NCBI RefSeq assembly: GCF_000759675.1
Contig: NZ_BAWM01000114.1
Span: 1-64,000 of the forward strand
Direction: 5' to 3'
Length of the DNA stretch: 64,000 nt
Source of the DNA: Neobacillus niacini
Lineage (GTDB): Bacteria > Bacillota > Bacilli > Bacillales > Cytobacillaceae
Shown piece after piece: positions 26,763 through 35,677 of the stretch (position 1 is its first letter; each line of letters starts with the position of its first letter). The position numbers were made by a program, and so were the translations under genes. The notes below the pieces were generated by a model. That model was not told where the DNA came from. It saw only the letters and a program-made list of their open reading frames with translations, and searched no databases.

Positions 26763-26778
26763 TGCAAGTTCTATGCCA
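26763..26778 (-). promoter_or_regulatory. Sigma-54 promoter of the hutI-like operon
   Basis: The minus strand reads TGGCATAGAACTTGCA, with GG and GC of the -24/-12 elements at the correct distance. The start would be near 26750, leaving a leader of about 85 bases before hutI-like. The divergent activator gene and the upstream repeats support it. Confidence 0.9.
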
Positions 26779-26864
26779 GAACTTATTTATTCTAAATAGT
26801 TTCTTTTTAATAGGATGAAAGCTATTATCCCAATCCTTTTTACAAATAAACATTTGTTTAATTA

Positions 26865-26960
26865 TGCAGATTTTTTTTGCATATATTCACAGAAAATTTA
26901 GTTTTTGCCACTGAACACTTTATTTGCATCTATTTTTGCTGCAGATAAATTTTGCGTGCA
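26865..26960. promoter_or_regulatory. Upstream activator sites for the hutI-like operon
   Basis: Three related dyad motifs occur at 26865-26881, 26925-26943 and 26940-26960, with shared form TGCAGAWWWWTTTTGC and a TGCA end. They lie 90-200 bases upstream of the sigma-54 promoter, the usual position for enhancer sites bound by AAA+ activators. The same motif recurs upstream of hutU-like. Binding by the 33943-35655 regulator is inferred. Confidence 0.75.
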
Positions 26961-27009
26961 GGCTTTTTGCTGCTTTTACTGAATTCATTACAATACACTT
27001 CATATGGAT

Positions 27010-27037
27010 AAAAGCACCGAAGCAGTTCTTCGGTGCC
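27010..27037 (-). terminator. Terminator after the hutU-like operon
   Basis: GCACCGAAG at 27014-27022 pairs with CTTCGGTGC at 27028-27036. In minus orientation TTTT follows. It lies 12 bases past the Ldh2-type stop and separates the two operons. Confidence 0.88.
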
Positions 27038-27048
27038 TAAACTGATTT

Positions 27049-28071
27049 CTATTTTATCAACGTATTACTATTTAAATATTCCCAAACAGAATTAGGGAGC
27101 GGTATACCTTCGTTCTTACGTTTTTCCTCCTGCATGGCCTCAATTTCACCTGGTACAAGAACTTTGGTGAAACCTTTTGCCGGGACCAGGGAATGGATTT
27201 GACGAATCATTAAATCCATGTTATCGAGAAATGTTTCAGCCATTGTGAACTTTGCAGGATCAATTGCCATAAAAAAGTGACCTATGTCCAACATTTTTTT
27301 ATAATCTGCGAACATTTTTGGAATCTGAGGTCCAAATGCCGAGCCACTTAACAAACCTGAAAAAATTTCCACAACCATAGCTAAACCATATCCTTTTGCG
27401 CCGCCAAATGGAGATAAATATGCTACTTTTCCAGGGTCTGTTGTTGGATTCCCATCTTCGTCAATTCCCCAATCAGAGGGGATTTGTTTTCCGTATTCTT
27501 TTGCGTTTAATACTTTACCAAAAGCAACATTACTCGTTGCAAAATCAAGAATGACTGGGATTTCTGTTTTAGCAGGAAAACCAAACGCCATTGGATTCGT
27601 ACCAAAATAAGGTTCCGCTGCACCAAAAGGCACAACACAAGCCTCAATATGAGTCATCGCAATACCGATGAGTCTTTGATCAATTGCTTGCTTGACAAAA
27701 TAGGATAATGCTCCGCAGTGGCTGCTATTTTTTGCAACGACTACTCCAACCCCGTTGTCCTTTGCCATTTGAATTGCATAGTCCATCGATTTTTTTGAGA
27801 TGACATGACCGAAACCATGATCTCCATGGTACACAGCAGTAGAATTACTTGTCTTTTCTAATTTAGGGTTAGACCTTATATTTAACCCTGCTTCTTTAAT
27901 ACGTTTCATGTAATGTTCAACACGAAGGACACCGTGCGAATCAACACCACGTAAATTTGCATGTATAAGAACATCTGCTACTATTTCCGCTTCATCATGA
28001 TGAACATTTGCGTCATAAAGCTTTTTTATTACTAATTCTTTCAAAGTTTCATACGGAATGATATTTTCCAT
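27049..28071 (-). CDS. Ldh2/malate-lactate dehydrogenase family oxidoreductase
   Basis: This 340-residue NAD(P)-dependent 2-oxoacid reductase matches the Ldh2/YlbC/ComC family, which is unrelated to classic LDH. The active-site His is in NSSHCGALSYF, and the substrate and cofactor loops VPFGAAEPYFGTNPMAFG and FGGAKGYGLAM are present. Members act on malate, ureidoglycolate, sulfolactate or other 2-hydroxyacids. AGGAGTG precedes the ATG. It is the last gene of the hutU-like operon. Its substrate may be a hydroxyacid of an imidazole or breakdown product. Confidence 0.87.
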   Translation of the reverse strand: MENIIPYETLKELVIKKLYDANVHHDEAEIVADVLIHANLRGVDSHGVLRVEHYMKRIKEAGLNIRSNPKLEKTSNSTAVYHGDHGFGHVISKKSMDYAIQMAKDNGVGVVVAKNSSHCGALSYFVKQAIDQRLIGIAMTHIEACVVPFGAAEPYFGTNPMAFGFPAKTEIPVILDFATSNVAFGKVLNAKEYGKQIPSDWGIDEDGNPTTDPGKVAYLSPFGGAKGYGLAMVVEIFSGLLSGSAFGPQIPKMFADYKKMLDIGHFFMAIDPAKFTMAETFLDNMDLMIRQIHSLVPAKGFTKVLVPGEIEAMQEEKRKNEGIPLPNSVWEYLNSNTLIK

Positions 28072-28104
28072 TTGTACACTCCTATAAACTACTTTTAATA
28101 GTGA

Positions 28105-29589
28105 CTAAAGGTTTATCATTTGGTCATCTGATTGATCTTTAGTTCGTTTTAAGAATTGAGTTTCTTCCATAAATTTATCAGCCTTTGCATATTCAGGTTT
28201 TGACAAGAAACTTCCAATAAAGTAAGCGCTAAATCCTATTGCAACTCCGATTAAAATTCTCCTTGCATCTCCAGGCCAAAATGATGGCAGATTAAAACCT
28301 AGGTCAATAAAAAAGTTATACAAAACAAATCCACAACCAAATATAATACTTGCTAAAGCTCCTGTAGATGTCCCCCTTCTCCAGAAGAAACCAAAGATCA
28401 ACGGGACAAATAATCCAGCTGCTAAAATGTCACTTGACATCCATAACACCCATAATGCATCAGGGATACGCACTGCAATGATCATACCAAAAACACTTAT
28501 AATAATGGTTCCAAGCATTCCAAATCGTACCAGTTGTTTCTCAGAGGCATTTTTATTAAAATGTGTTCGATAGAGTTCTGTCATATACAAAGAGCCGGCG
28601 TTCATAGTTGTTGTAATGGTAGACATAATTGCTGCACCGATTCCTACTAACACGATGGCACCCAAAAATGGGTGTAGATAATCTTTTACTAAGGAGCTGA
28701 CAATACCACCTTCTGGCAGTTCAGTGAATATAGCACCAGCTGCTACACCGATAATTACTACTAAAAAGTAGATGGGAATAAAGTAAATCATTGTTGCGAA
28801 CGAAATTTTCCTTGCCTCCGTCGGACTTTTTGCAGCAGAAACACGCTGCCATGCGGCCGCGTCAATGACCCACGCCAGCCCAAAAGAAAATAGGAAGAGA
28901 AAGTTTTTCCCAAAGTGGGCAAAGAAATTGAAATATTCAGTCTTTTCTTTCGCTACAGCTGCCGCCTTGATCGCATCGAATCCATTGGAAAAATATAATG
29001 CTGCACCCAATGTAATTAAAAGACCTAATATAATAAATCCAAATTGCAGCATCTCAGTAAAAACAACCGCACGAAACCCGCCAATTGTTGCGTACACGAT
29101 ACAAATAGCTACACAAATAACTAAGGTGAGACCATAACTAATTCCGAAAATGCTAGAAAAAAAGTTACTTATTGCAACCATTTGTGAAGCTCCCCAGGTT
29201 ATCATATACCAAACAATAAGAACGGAAAGCAAGGCTCCACTCGTTTTATTATATCGTTTTTCCATAATTCCAGATTGTGACATTGAACCGACTCTTCTTA
29301 TAGCTTTGGCAAAAATCATCAATGCCAGAACGGCGAGCACTGAAGGGGACCCAATTATCCACCATGCACTAATCCCTTCTTCAAATGCTTGGTCGATGGA
29401 AATAAGTGCGGAGTTCCCTCCAAACCAAGAGGCTACAAAGGTAAGAGCTAAAGCCCAATGCGGAAAATTCCTTCCTGCTAAGAAAAAATCTTCCTTTGTT
29501 TCATTCTTGGTTTTCCATAAACTCATGACTAACAGCGCCGCAAAATAGATTAGTAAACTAACAATTGCCCATATTTTATATGCTTCCAA
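28105..29589 (-). CDS. Sodium:solute symporter family transporter
   Basis: This 494-residue SSS-family permease has about 13 membrane helices and the sodium-site region near SWFGGNSALISIDQAFEEG. Start is TTG, supported by GAGGAGG 7 bases upstream. It lies between the Ldh2-type and D-2-hydroxyacid dehydrogenase genes and is the only transporter of the operon, so it is the likely importer of the compound degraded by this island. The specific solute cannot be read from sequence. Confidence 0.9.
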   Translation of the reverse strand: MEAYKIWAIVSLLIYFAALLVMSLWKTKNETKEDFFLAGRNFPHWALALTFVASWFGGNSALISIDQAFEEGISAWWIIGSPSVLAVLALMIFAKAIRRVGSMSQSGIMEKRYNKTSGALLSVLIVWYMITWGASQMVAISNFFSSIFGISYGLTLVICVAICIVYATIGGFRAVVFTEMLQFGFIILGLLITLGAALYFSNGFDAIKAAAVAKEKTEYFNFFAHFGKNFLFLFSFGLAWVIDAAAWQRVSAAKSPTEARKISFATMIYFIPIYFLVVIIGVAAGAIFTELPEGGIVSSLVKDYLHPFLGAIVLVGIGAAIMSTITTTMNAGSLYMTELYRTHFNKNASEKQLVRFGMLGTIIISVFGMIIAVRIPDALWVLWMSSDILAAGLFVPLIFGFFWRRGTSTGALASIIFGCGFVLYNFFIDLGFNLPSFWPGDARRILIGVAIGFSAYFIGSFLSKPEYAKADKFMEETQFLKRTKDQSDDQMINL

Positions 29590-29604
29590 TTTATTTCCTC
29601 CTCA

Positions 29605-30609
29605 TTATTTGGTAGAAGCATGGCCGTCAAAAAGTTCACTTAGATTAACCACATTTGAAAGGGAGTTCCCTTTTACCCCATCTAAAATATGTTGGCAAGT
29701 TCGTTTTCTCAGTTCATCAACTGAACTTTCAGAAATATAGGAAGCATGTGGAGTAATTAGCAATTCTGACATATTTAAAAGAGGATAATCGGCATTCGGT
29801 GGTTCTTGTTTCAATACATCAAGACCTGCACCACCTAAATGACCTGATTCTAGCAGACTTAATAAGTCATCTTCATTGATAACTCCCCCTCGGCAGGTGT
29901 TAACAATAAACGCTCCTTTAGGCATCAGTTTCATATTTTCAAGGTTTAGGATATTTTCAGTTTCTGGGGTTAAAGGGATGTGCAAACTGAGCAAATTTGA
30001 CTGCTGTATTAATTGCTCCCTTGATACCGGGACCACTCCATACTCTGCAAATTCTTCCCTGTGTACATATTTATCGTGGGCAATCAGCCTTGGGCCAAAT
30101 GATCTCAATTTATAGGCGACTGCACGGGCAATCCGACCAAATCCTAATAATCCAATGGTCATATCCTTAATACGCTTAATCGGCATTGTATCCAGTGCGT
30201 CCCAATGACCATTTCTAACCTGATTGCCATAACTTTTAATCCTCCTTACAACTGCTAATACCAGTGCAACTGTATGATCGGACACCTCCTCGATACAATA
30301 ATCCGGGACATTACATACAGGAATGCCTTTTCGATTTGCTGCAGTTAAGTCGATATGATTGTATCCTACACCATAAGTCGCCATTACTTTACAAGTGTCT
30401 AATTGTGAGATGATCTCCTCTCCACAATTAAAACCAACTTGCACGATAACTCCGTCAGCACATGGAGCATATTCGGGTAAATCCTTCAGTAACGATTTTG
30501 AATTTGTCACTTTTAACGTCATCCCATTATCCCTAAAAATTTCATTCTCCATTTGATGGTTTTTCCATTCATCATCCAAAATCCAAACAATAGGTTTACC
30601 GTCCTTCAT
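29605..30609 (-). CDS. D-2-hydroxyacid dehydrogenase (NAD-dependent)
   Basis: This 334-residue enzyme has the NAD motif GLLGFGRIA, the catalytic Arg in NTCRGGVIN, Glu in KQEPPN and His in TPHASY. It belongs to the phosphoglycerate/C-terminal-binding-protein-like group. It interconverts a 2-oxoacid and a D-2-hydroxyacid. GGAGGG precedes the ATG. It sits between the HisC-like aminotransferase and the symporter, so the 2-oxoacid could be the aminotransferase product; imidazole-pyruvate would be the simplest case if the substrate is histidine-like. That is inference. Confidence 0.88.
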   Translation of the reverse strand: MKDGKPIVWILDDEWKNHQMENEIFRDNGMTLKVTNSKSLLKDLPEYAPCADGVIVQVGFNCGEEIISQLDTCKVMATYGVGYNHIDLTAANRKGIPVCNVPDYCIEEVSDHTVALVLAVVRRIKSYGNQVRNGHWDALDTMPIKRIKDMTIGLLGFGRIARAVAYKLRSFGPRLIAHDKYVHREEFAEYGVVPVSREQLIQQSNLLSLHIPLTPETENILNLENMKLMPKGAFIVNTCRGGVINEDDLLSLLESGHLGGAGLDVLKQEPPNADYPLLNMSELLITPHASYISESSVDELRKRTCQHILDGVKGNSLSNVVNLSELFDGHASTK

Positions 30610-30654
30610 TTTTCACCCTCCTTTTTTGAGATATACATTACCTTTATCCAGTAT

Positions 30655-31767
30655 TTATTTTACTGATAGCATTTCTTGCTGTATTTCTTTTAAAGCATTT
30701 ATTAAACTATTGTTTTGGTCAAACGTTCCAATTGTTATACGCGAAAAGGTTTTTAATGACCAAGGTGAACAAGGACGAATTAATATACCCTTTTTCATCA
30801 GTTTGTTAAAAAGAGTTGATACCTCTTGTTTCATATCAACAAATAGGAAATTAGCCTGAGAGTTAATCACAACAAACCCCATTTTTTGTAATTCTATTGT
30901 CAATCGTTCCTTCTCTTCGTATAACTCTAAGAGCATCTTGTTCAAAAATTCAATGTCATCCAAAGCAGCTAACGCTCCAGCAATTGCTATACGATTGACA
31001 GAAAAGGTTTGCTTTACAGCTAACAGTGGTTCAAGATAGGCTTCGGATGAAACAGCATAACCAATCCTCACACCCGCTAATCCATAAAACTTGGAAAATG
31101 TTCTAATTGTGATAACCGGATATCCCTTTTTGACAAAATCAATTCCTGAACGGTAGCCATTGATTGAAATGTACTCTGCATAGGCTTCGTCAAGTATCAC
31201 TAAGACACCGTCAGGCACTTGATTTAGAAAAGATTCTAATTCATCATTTTTGACTACTGTTCCGGTAGGATTGTTAGGATTACAAATAAAAATTAATTTC
31301 GTTTTGCTAGTTATCGCATTTAGAATTCCATTAAGATCTGCTTCAAAATCTTTATTTAAAGGAATCTCGATTGGTATTCCGCCCATGAGTAATGTAATCT
31401 CTCGGTAACTTGTAAAAGTAGGCTTGCAATAAATCACTTCATCTCCCGAATTGATATAAGCGTTGCCAATTAAAGTAATAATGTGATCTGCTCCATTAGC
31501 AACGATTATTTTATCTGCAGAAACATCATACTTTACTCCTAATTTTTCTCGGAGCTCCCGGCAAGAAGGTTCAGGGTATAACCAACTATCCTTTAATGCT
31601 TCTGACATTGCCCTCAAAGCTACAGGGGACGGTCCAATCGGGTTCTCATTGGAAGCAAGACGAATGACTTCATCTAATCCTAATTCCCGCCTTACATCTT
31701 CAATAGGCTTACCAGGAACATATGGGGTTAAATATTTCACCTCATTACGCCACATTTTTTTTGTCAT
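30655..31767 (-). CDS. HisC-like class I/II aminotransferase
   Basis: This 370-residue PLP enzyme resembles histidinol-phosphate aminotransferase: LASNENPIGPSP near the start, NPNNPTG, DEAYAEY and the PLP Lys in RTFSKFYGLAGVRIGY. It lies outside any histidine biosynthesis operon, so it is probably a catabolic paralogue that transaminates histidine, an analogue or an aromatic amino acid. The ATG at 31767 has GAAGGGA 8 bases upstream; the frame is open for 26 more codons to a TTG at 31845 next to GGAGG, whose spacing is too short. It starts 135 bases after hutU-like. Confidence 0.86.
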   Translation of the reverse strand: MTKKMWRNEVKYLTPYVPGKPIEDVRRELGLDEVIRLASNENPIGPSPVALRAMSEALKDSWLYPEPSCRELREKLGVKYDVSADKIIVANGADHIITLIGNAYINSGDEVIYCKPTFTSYREITLLMGGIPIEIPLNKDFEADLNGILNAITSKTKLIFICNPNNPTGTVVKNDELESFLNQVPDGVLVILDEAYAEYISINGYRSGIDFVKKGYPVITIRTFSKFYGLAGVRIGYAVSSEAYLEPLLAVKQTFSVNRIAIAGALAALDDIEFLNKMLLELYEEKERLTIELQKMGFVVINSQANFLFVDMKQEVSTLFNKLMKKGILIRPCSPWSLKTFSRITIGTFDQNNSLINALKEIQQEMLSVK

Positions 31768-31901
31768 TGTACTGTTCCCTTCTTCTATTATTGGCTTTTT
31801 TATTACTAGAAAGGGCACTCTGCTTAATTTTATTGAAAAGCACAAGTGCCTCCATATGTTTAAAAAAGCTGTTTTTATACTTACTTACTTAATTCTTAAA
31901 C

Positions 31902-33623
31902 TTAAGATCTCACGTTTTCTTTTTCTAAATCTTTGGGACCAAATGTTGCTTTTGGAGACCACCACAGAGGTATTTTAATACTCTCTTTTGTCATTTTTCC
32001 TTTTCCATTTGCTACATCACGAGCTGTTTCATAGCCAGCTTGTGCATGGCGCACAACACCGATACCTGAGTCTACAGTCATCGCCACTTCGAGTCTCATA
32101 TCAGACTCTGCTGTACCATCTGCAACCATAGTTACACCTGTATGCACGGCTTCTCCCATAGAATAGTTTGCTTGTAAGGCAATAAGGTCACACATGCCTA
32201 CTGCATTCAAAAGTCCGTTCAGTACTGGCCAATCAGAAATTAAATCTCCGCCATCTTTCATATTTTCTGATTCAAAGGTCGGATTAACAATTGAACCTGA
32301 ATCAAGGTTATCACGTGAAAACGCCACTGGTCCTGCTAGTTCTCCGCGTCGAATCATGTCATTGACTTCGAGGGCAAATTCCTTACGTTGACCAAATCCC
32401 ATATAACAAATCCGTGCTGGTAAGGCTTCAATCGGAATATGCTTCTTCGCCAGTTTAATCCAGCGAGTAACAAGAAGGTCGTCACTGAACTTTTCTAAAA
32501 TCATATCATCAATTTTTCTTAAGTCCTCAGGGTCACCAGATAAGCATACCCAGCGGAAAGGTCCGCGGCCTTCACAGAAGAGTGGACGAATGTATTCCGC
32601 TACGAATCCTGGCAAACGTTTTGCTTCTTTTCCGTCCATTCCGGCATCAATACACTCTTTACGAATACTCGTTCCATATTCAAATGACTTGACACCAAGG
32701 TCCAAAAACTTTATCAGTGCTTTTAACTCTCGAACCATAGTAGCACGTGCTTCTTTTAAGTAAAGTTCTCGATTCGTTTCTCGAAGATGTTCTGCTTCTA
32801 CCACTGTATACCCAGATGGCAGGTAGGAAATCGGATCATGTGCAGGAGTCATGGAGGTCGAAATATCTGGAAGGAACCCTTTTTGGATAACTTCTTCAAA
32901 CACATCCGCTGCATTGCCTACTATTGCTACCCCTAGTGGTTTTCCTTCTGCAGCATATTGTTTTGCCATTTGGATGGCTTCATCTAACGAATCTGCTAAA
33001 CAATCAATAAATCCTTTCTCAATCCTTCTTTTAATGATCTCAACATTAGAGTCGCAAAGAATTGCAACACCACCATGCATGGTCATAGCTCTTGTCTGAT
33101 TTCCTCCCATTCCCCCAGCCCCGGCAGTTACCAGGATTTTTCCAACAAGTGAATCATTATAATGAAGGCGGGCAATCGCAGATAGGGTTTCAAAGGTTCC
33201 TTGAATTACACCCTGTGTGCCAATGTATTCCCATGGAGCGGCTGTATAGTTAGCATACATGGTTAAGTTTTTATCCTGAAGGTCATAGAAAGTAGGCCAA
33301 TCTGCTTTCATAATATTTGTATTTGCCATTACAACGGTCGGAGCATATTTGTGTGTTTTAAATACCGCAACAGGCATGCCTGATTGCACAACAAGTGTTT
33401 CATTATCTTCCAATTCTTTTAATGATTTAACAATTGCGTGGTAGGACTCCCAGTTACGTGCGGCTTTACCAATACCCCCGTAAATAATAAGTTCTTCTGG
33501 CTTCTCTGCATTTTCCATATTATTTTCTAGCATACGTAAAATCGCCTCTTGCCTCCAACCCTTACAACGTAGTTCAGGACCTCTCTGTGCTTTTACTGAA
33601 TATAGGATTTCTGGATTTGTCAT
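31902..33623 (-). CDS. HutU-like urocanate hydratase family protein (divergent)
   Basis: This 573-residue protein aligns along its whole length with urocanase, an enzyme that adds water to urocanate using NAD as an electrophile. The NAD region GAGGMGGNQ and the catalytic-loop Cys406 (LPARICYMG) are kept. The urocanase signature FHHGGGVG is replaced by LQANYS-type sequence at 483-488, and TAGSW is TAAPW near residue 127. A 20-residue C-terminal tail extends beyond normal length. These positions surround substrate and cofactor, so a substituted urocanate is likely. GGAGG precedes the ATG, and a sigma-54 promoter lies about 40 bases upstream. Confidence 0.85.
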   Translation of the reverse strand: MTNPEILYSVKAQRGPELRCKGWRQEAILRMLENNMENAEKPEELIIYGGIGKAARNWESYHAIVKSLKELEDNETLVVQSGMPVAVFKTHKYAPTVVMANTNIMKADWPTFYDLQDKNLTMYANYTAAPWEYIGTQGVIQGTFETLSAIARLHYNDSLVGKILVTAGAGGMGGNQTRAMTMHGGVAILCDSNVEIIKRRIEKGFIDCLADSLDEAIQMAKQYAAEGKPLGVAIVGNAADVFEEVIQKGFLPDISTSMTPAHDPISYLPSGYTVVEAEHLRETNRELYLKEARATMVRELKALIKFLDLGVKSFEYGTSIRKECIDAGMDGKEAKRLPGFVAEYIRPLFCEGRGPFRWVCLSGDPEDLRKIDDMILEKFSDDLLVTRWIKLAKKHIPIEALPARICYMGFGQRKEFALEVNDMIRRGELAGPVAFSRDNLDSGSIVNPTFESENMKDGGDLISDWPVLNGLLNAVGMCDLIALQANYSMGEAVHTGVTMVADGTAESDMRLEVAMTVDSGIGVVRHAQAGYETARDVANGKGKMTKESIKIPLWWSPKATFGPKDLEKENVRS

Positions 33624-33663
33624 TAACTATTTCCTCCTTAATTAGTTTTACATTTATATATAT

Positions 33664-33679
33664 TGCAAGTAATGTGCCA
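33664..33679 (-). promoter_or_regulatory. Sigma-54 promoter of the hutU-like operon
   Basis: The minus strand reads TGGCACATTACTTGCA, matching the -24/-12 consensus at all but one fixed position. Transcription would begin near 33652, about 29 bases before the hutU-like ATG. Confidence 0.93.
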
Positions 33680-33775
33680 TACTGTTTAAAAGAGGGAAAG
33701 TTAATAAAATTTAGTTTTTTAAGGGGTGTAATAAGGTGGTTGGTTATCCACTTCTGTTCCTTTTATAGTGAACTA

Positions 33776-33873
33776 TGCAGAAAATTTTGGCATCAATTCT
33801 TACTATTTAGTAAGTTTGTAGCAGAAAGAATAACTAAATTATTAAAAACTAGCATGCAGATAAAATTTGCGCA
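33776..33873. promoter_or_regulatory. Upstream activator sites between hutU-like and its regulator
   Basis: Two copies of the TGCAGAWWWWTTTTGC-type motif lie at 33776-33792 and 33855-33873, about 100 and 180 bases upstream of the sigma-54 promoter. The second closely matches the copy at 26940-26960. It sits just before the putative regulator promoter and could also give autoregulation. Confidence 0.75.
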
Positions 33874-33878
33874 GAATA

Positions 33879-33907
33879 TTCCAATTATTCAAACAAAATA
33901 GTATACT
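33879..33907 (+). promoter_or_regulatory. Possible sigma-A promoter of the sigma-54 activator gene
   Basis: TTCCAA and TATACT are separated by 17 bases, 36 bases before the regulator ATG. The -35 box is weak. Confidence 0.45.
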
Positions 33908-33942
33908 TAAAATAAATAAATGAATGTGGCAGGAGGTTTGAG

Positions 33943-35655
33943 ATGATAGGAACAGCTATCTGTTCATTAATTAGGAGTTTTACTGATGGGGTCATCATGC
34001 TTAATAGTAATTTGAAGGTCCACTGTTATGAAACGGAAAAGATTGGTATAAAAGTAATAAACGGAAAACATATTGCCGAGTTTTTCCCTTCTGTTCCTGA
34101 TGAATTTTTGGATAATAAAACTTTTACATTAACCATAAATCAACGAAAACTTTTCGTTACAGTAAAAATCCTTCCTGCAGATGATAACTACATAATTCTT
34201 TGCATAGAAGATGTTTCTGATTTAATAAATAATTCTAAAATGAGATTATACTGCCTCGAAAAAATTATAGAATCACTAGACGAAGGGGTGATGATGAGTA
34301 ATGAAGATGGGGTAATAAGCTTATATAATCTCGCACAGGAAAAAATGGAAGGATTAAATCGGCAAGCGATTATTGGAAAACACCTATGGGATGCATACAA
34401 TTATGATAATCATCAAAAGTCTGAGCACCGGCACACTTTTAAGACTGGTAAGCCTATTTTTTCTAGATATAAGGCACATTCAACAATTAATGGGGTTCCG
34501 AAATACGTGAATTACAATACCTACCCTATTCAAAAGGATAATGAAACGATTGCCGTTTTTTCATTAAGTACAAATGAATCACGGCTAAAAGATATGCTCT
34601 ATCAGACAATTGAACAAAAAAGAAAAATAACTGAGGTAAACCATAAAGATATCGATAGAAAAAATGGTACTAATTTTACCTTTGAAGATATAAAAGGTCA
34701 AAGCCTAGTACTGCAAAACTTAATAAAAGAGGCACAAAACATAGCAATTCATAACACTGACGTTTTAATAGTGGGAGAGACAGGTACTGGCAAAGAATTA
34801 TTTGCACAAAGTATTCACAATCATAGTCCAAATGCTAAAAGTCCTTTTATTGCAATTAATTGTGCAGCTATCCCAGAAACACTGCTTGAAAGCACTTTAT
34901 TTGGAACTGTAAAAGGTGCTTTTACAGGTGCAACAAACCAGGTTGGACTTTTTGAACATGCTAAAGATGGCACACTTTTTTTAGATGAAATTAATTCTAT
35001 GCCGATTACATTACAATCTAAGCTGATGCGGGTTTTACAGGAACGTTTAGTCAGAAGGGTCGGCTCCAATGAAGTAACTTCTGTTACGTGCAGGGTCATA
35101 AGTGCATCAAATGAAGATCCTGAAAAGTTAATATCAGAAGGAAAAATGCGGGTTGATTTATTTTATAGAATTGCCCGTACGAGTCTATTTATCCCGCCTT
35201 TAAGAGAACGGGCAGAAGATATTCACTTTTTTATAGATTATTTCATAAATAAATTCAAAAATAAATTCAATAAATCTACTCCCCATTTTTCAAAACACAT
35301 ACTTAAATCTCTTCTACAATATCATTGGCCTGGTAATACACGAGAACTGGAACATTCAATTGAAAATGTTATCATTAGGGTAAGTGAAAACGATGAAGCC
35401 ATTGAACTTGAGCACCTTCCCTCGTATATAAGAAGAAAACTTTATTCTGACACTAAGGATGCAGATAGAAATAATAAAAAGAATGAGAAGCAGCCTTTGA
35501 AGTCTATGTTTTCTAACTCCCAAGAGCATTTTATATTAAAAACTCTCGAACAAACCGATTGGAATATTTCAAAAGCTGCTCGAAAGCTTGGCATTACACG
35601 GCAAAGTCTGCAATATCATATTAAAAAGTATGGCATGGTCAAAACAAATAATTAA
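33943..35655 (+). CDS. Sigma-54-dependent transcriptional activator (PAS, AAA+, Fis-type HTH)
   Basis: This 570-residue protein has an N-terminal sensory part with a PAS-like domain (about 105-215), an AAA+ domain with Walker A GETGTGKE (278-285), the sigma-54-contact loop GAFTGA (325-330) and LFLDEIN, and a C-terminal Fis-type helix-turn-helix (NISKAARKLGITRQSLQYH). It resembles RocR-class activators. A strong AGGAGG site precedes the ATG. It is divergent from the hutU-like operon, with a sigma-54 promoter and dyad sites between them, and presumably senses the island's substrate or an intermediate. No response-regulator receiver domain is present. Confidence 0.95.
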   Translation: MIGTAICSLIRSFTDGVIMLNSNLKVHCYETEKIGIKVINGKHIAEFFPSVPDEFLDNKTFTLTINQRKLFVTVKILPADDNYIILCIEDVSDLINNSKMRLYCLEKIIESLDEGVMMSNEDGVISLYNLAQEKMEGLNRQAIIGKHLWDAYNYDNHQKSEHRHTFKTGKPIFSRYKAHSTINGVPKYVNYNTYPIQKDNETIAVFSLSTNESRLKDMLYQTIEQKRKITEVNHKDIDRKNGTNFTFEDIKGQSLVLQNLIKEAQNIAIHNTDVLIVGETGTGKELFAQSIHNHSPNAKSPFIAINCAAIPETLLESTLFGTVKGAFTGATNQVGLFEHAKDGTLFLDEINSMPITLQSKLMRVLQERLVRRVGSNEVTSVTCRVISASNEDPEKLISEGKMRVDLFYRIARTSLFIPPLRERAEDIHFFIDYFINKFKNKFNKSTPHFSKHILKSLLQYHWPGNTRELEHSIENVIIRVSENDEAIELEHLPSYIRRKLYSDTKDADRNNKKNEKQPLKSMFSNSQEHFILKTLEQTDWNISKAARKLGITRQSLQYHIKKYGMVKTNN

Positions 35656-35677
35656 ATATTAATGGATATTTGATTTA

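Noticed and set aside
26676-27010. Possible small RNA or extra gene between the two hut-like operons
   Set aside because: The sequence is explained by a sigma-54 promoter, activator sites and a terminator; no frame with a start site was seen.
31815-31850. GGAGG next to TTG upstream of the HisC-like gene
   Set aside because: The spacing is too short and the family begins at the later ATG, which has its own site.
32194-33099. Plus-strand open frames inside hutU-like
   Set aside because: They are antisense shadows of a well conserved enzyme.
22582-33623. Reading the island as an ordinary histidine utilisation operon
   Set aside because: hutG is missing, HutP-type leader control is absent, and key residues differ in all three Hut-like enzymes. 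It cannot be excluded without assays.
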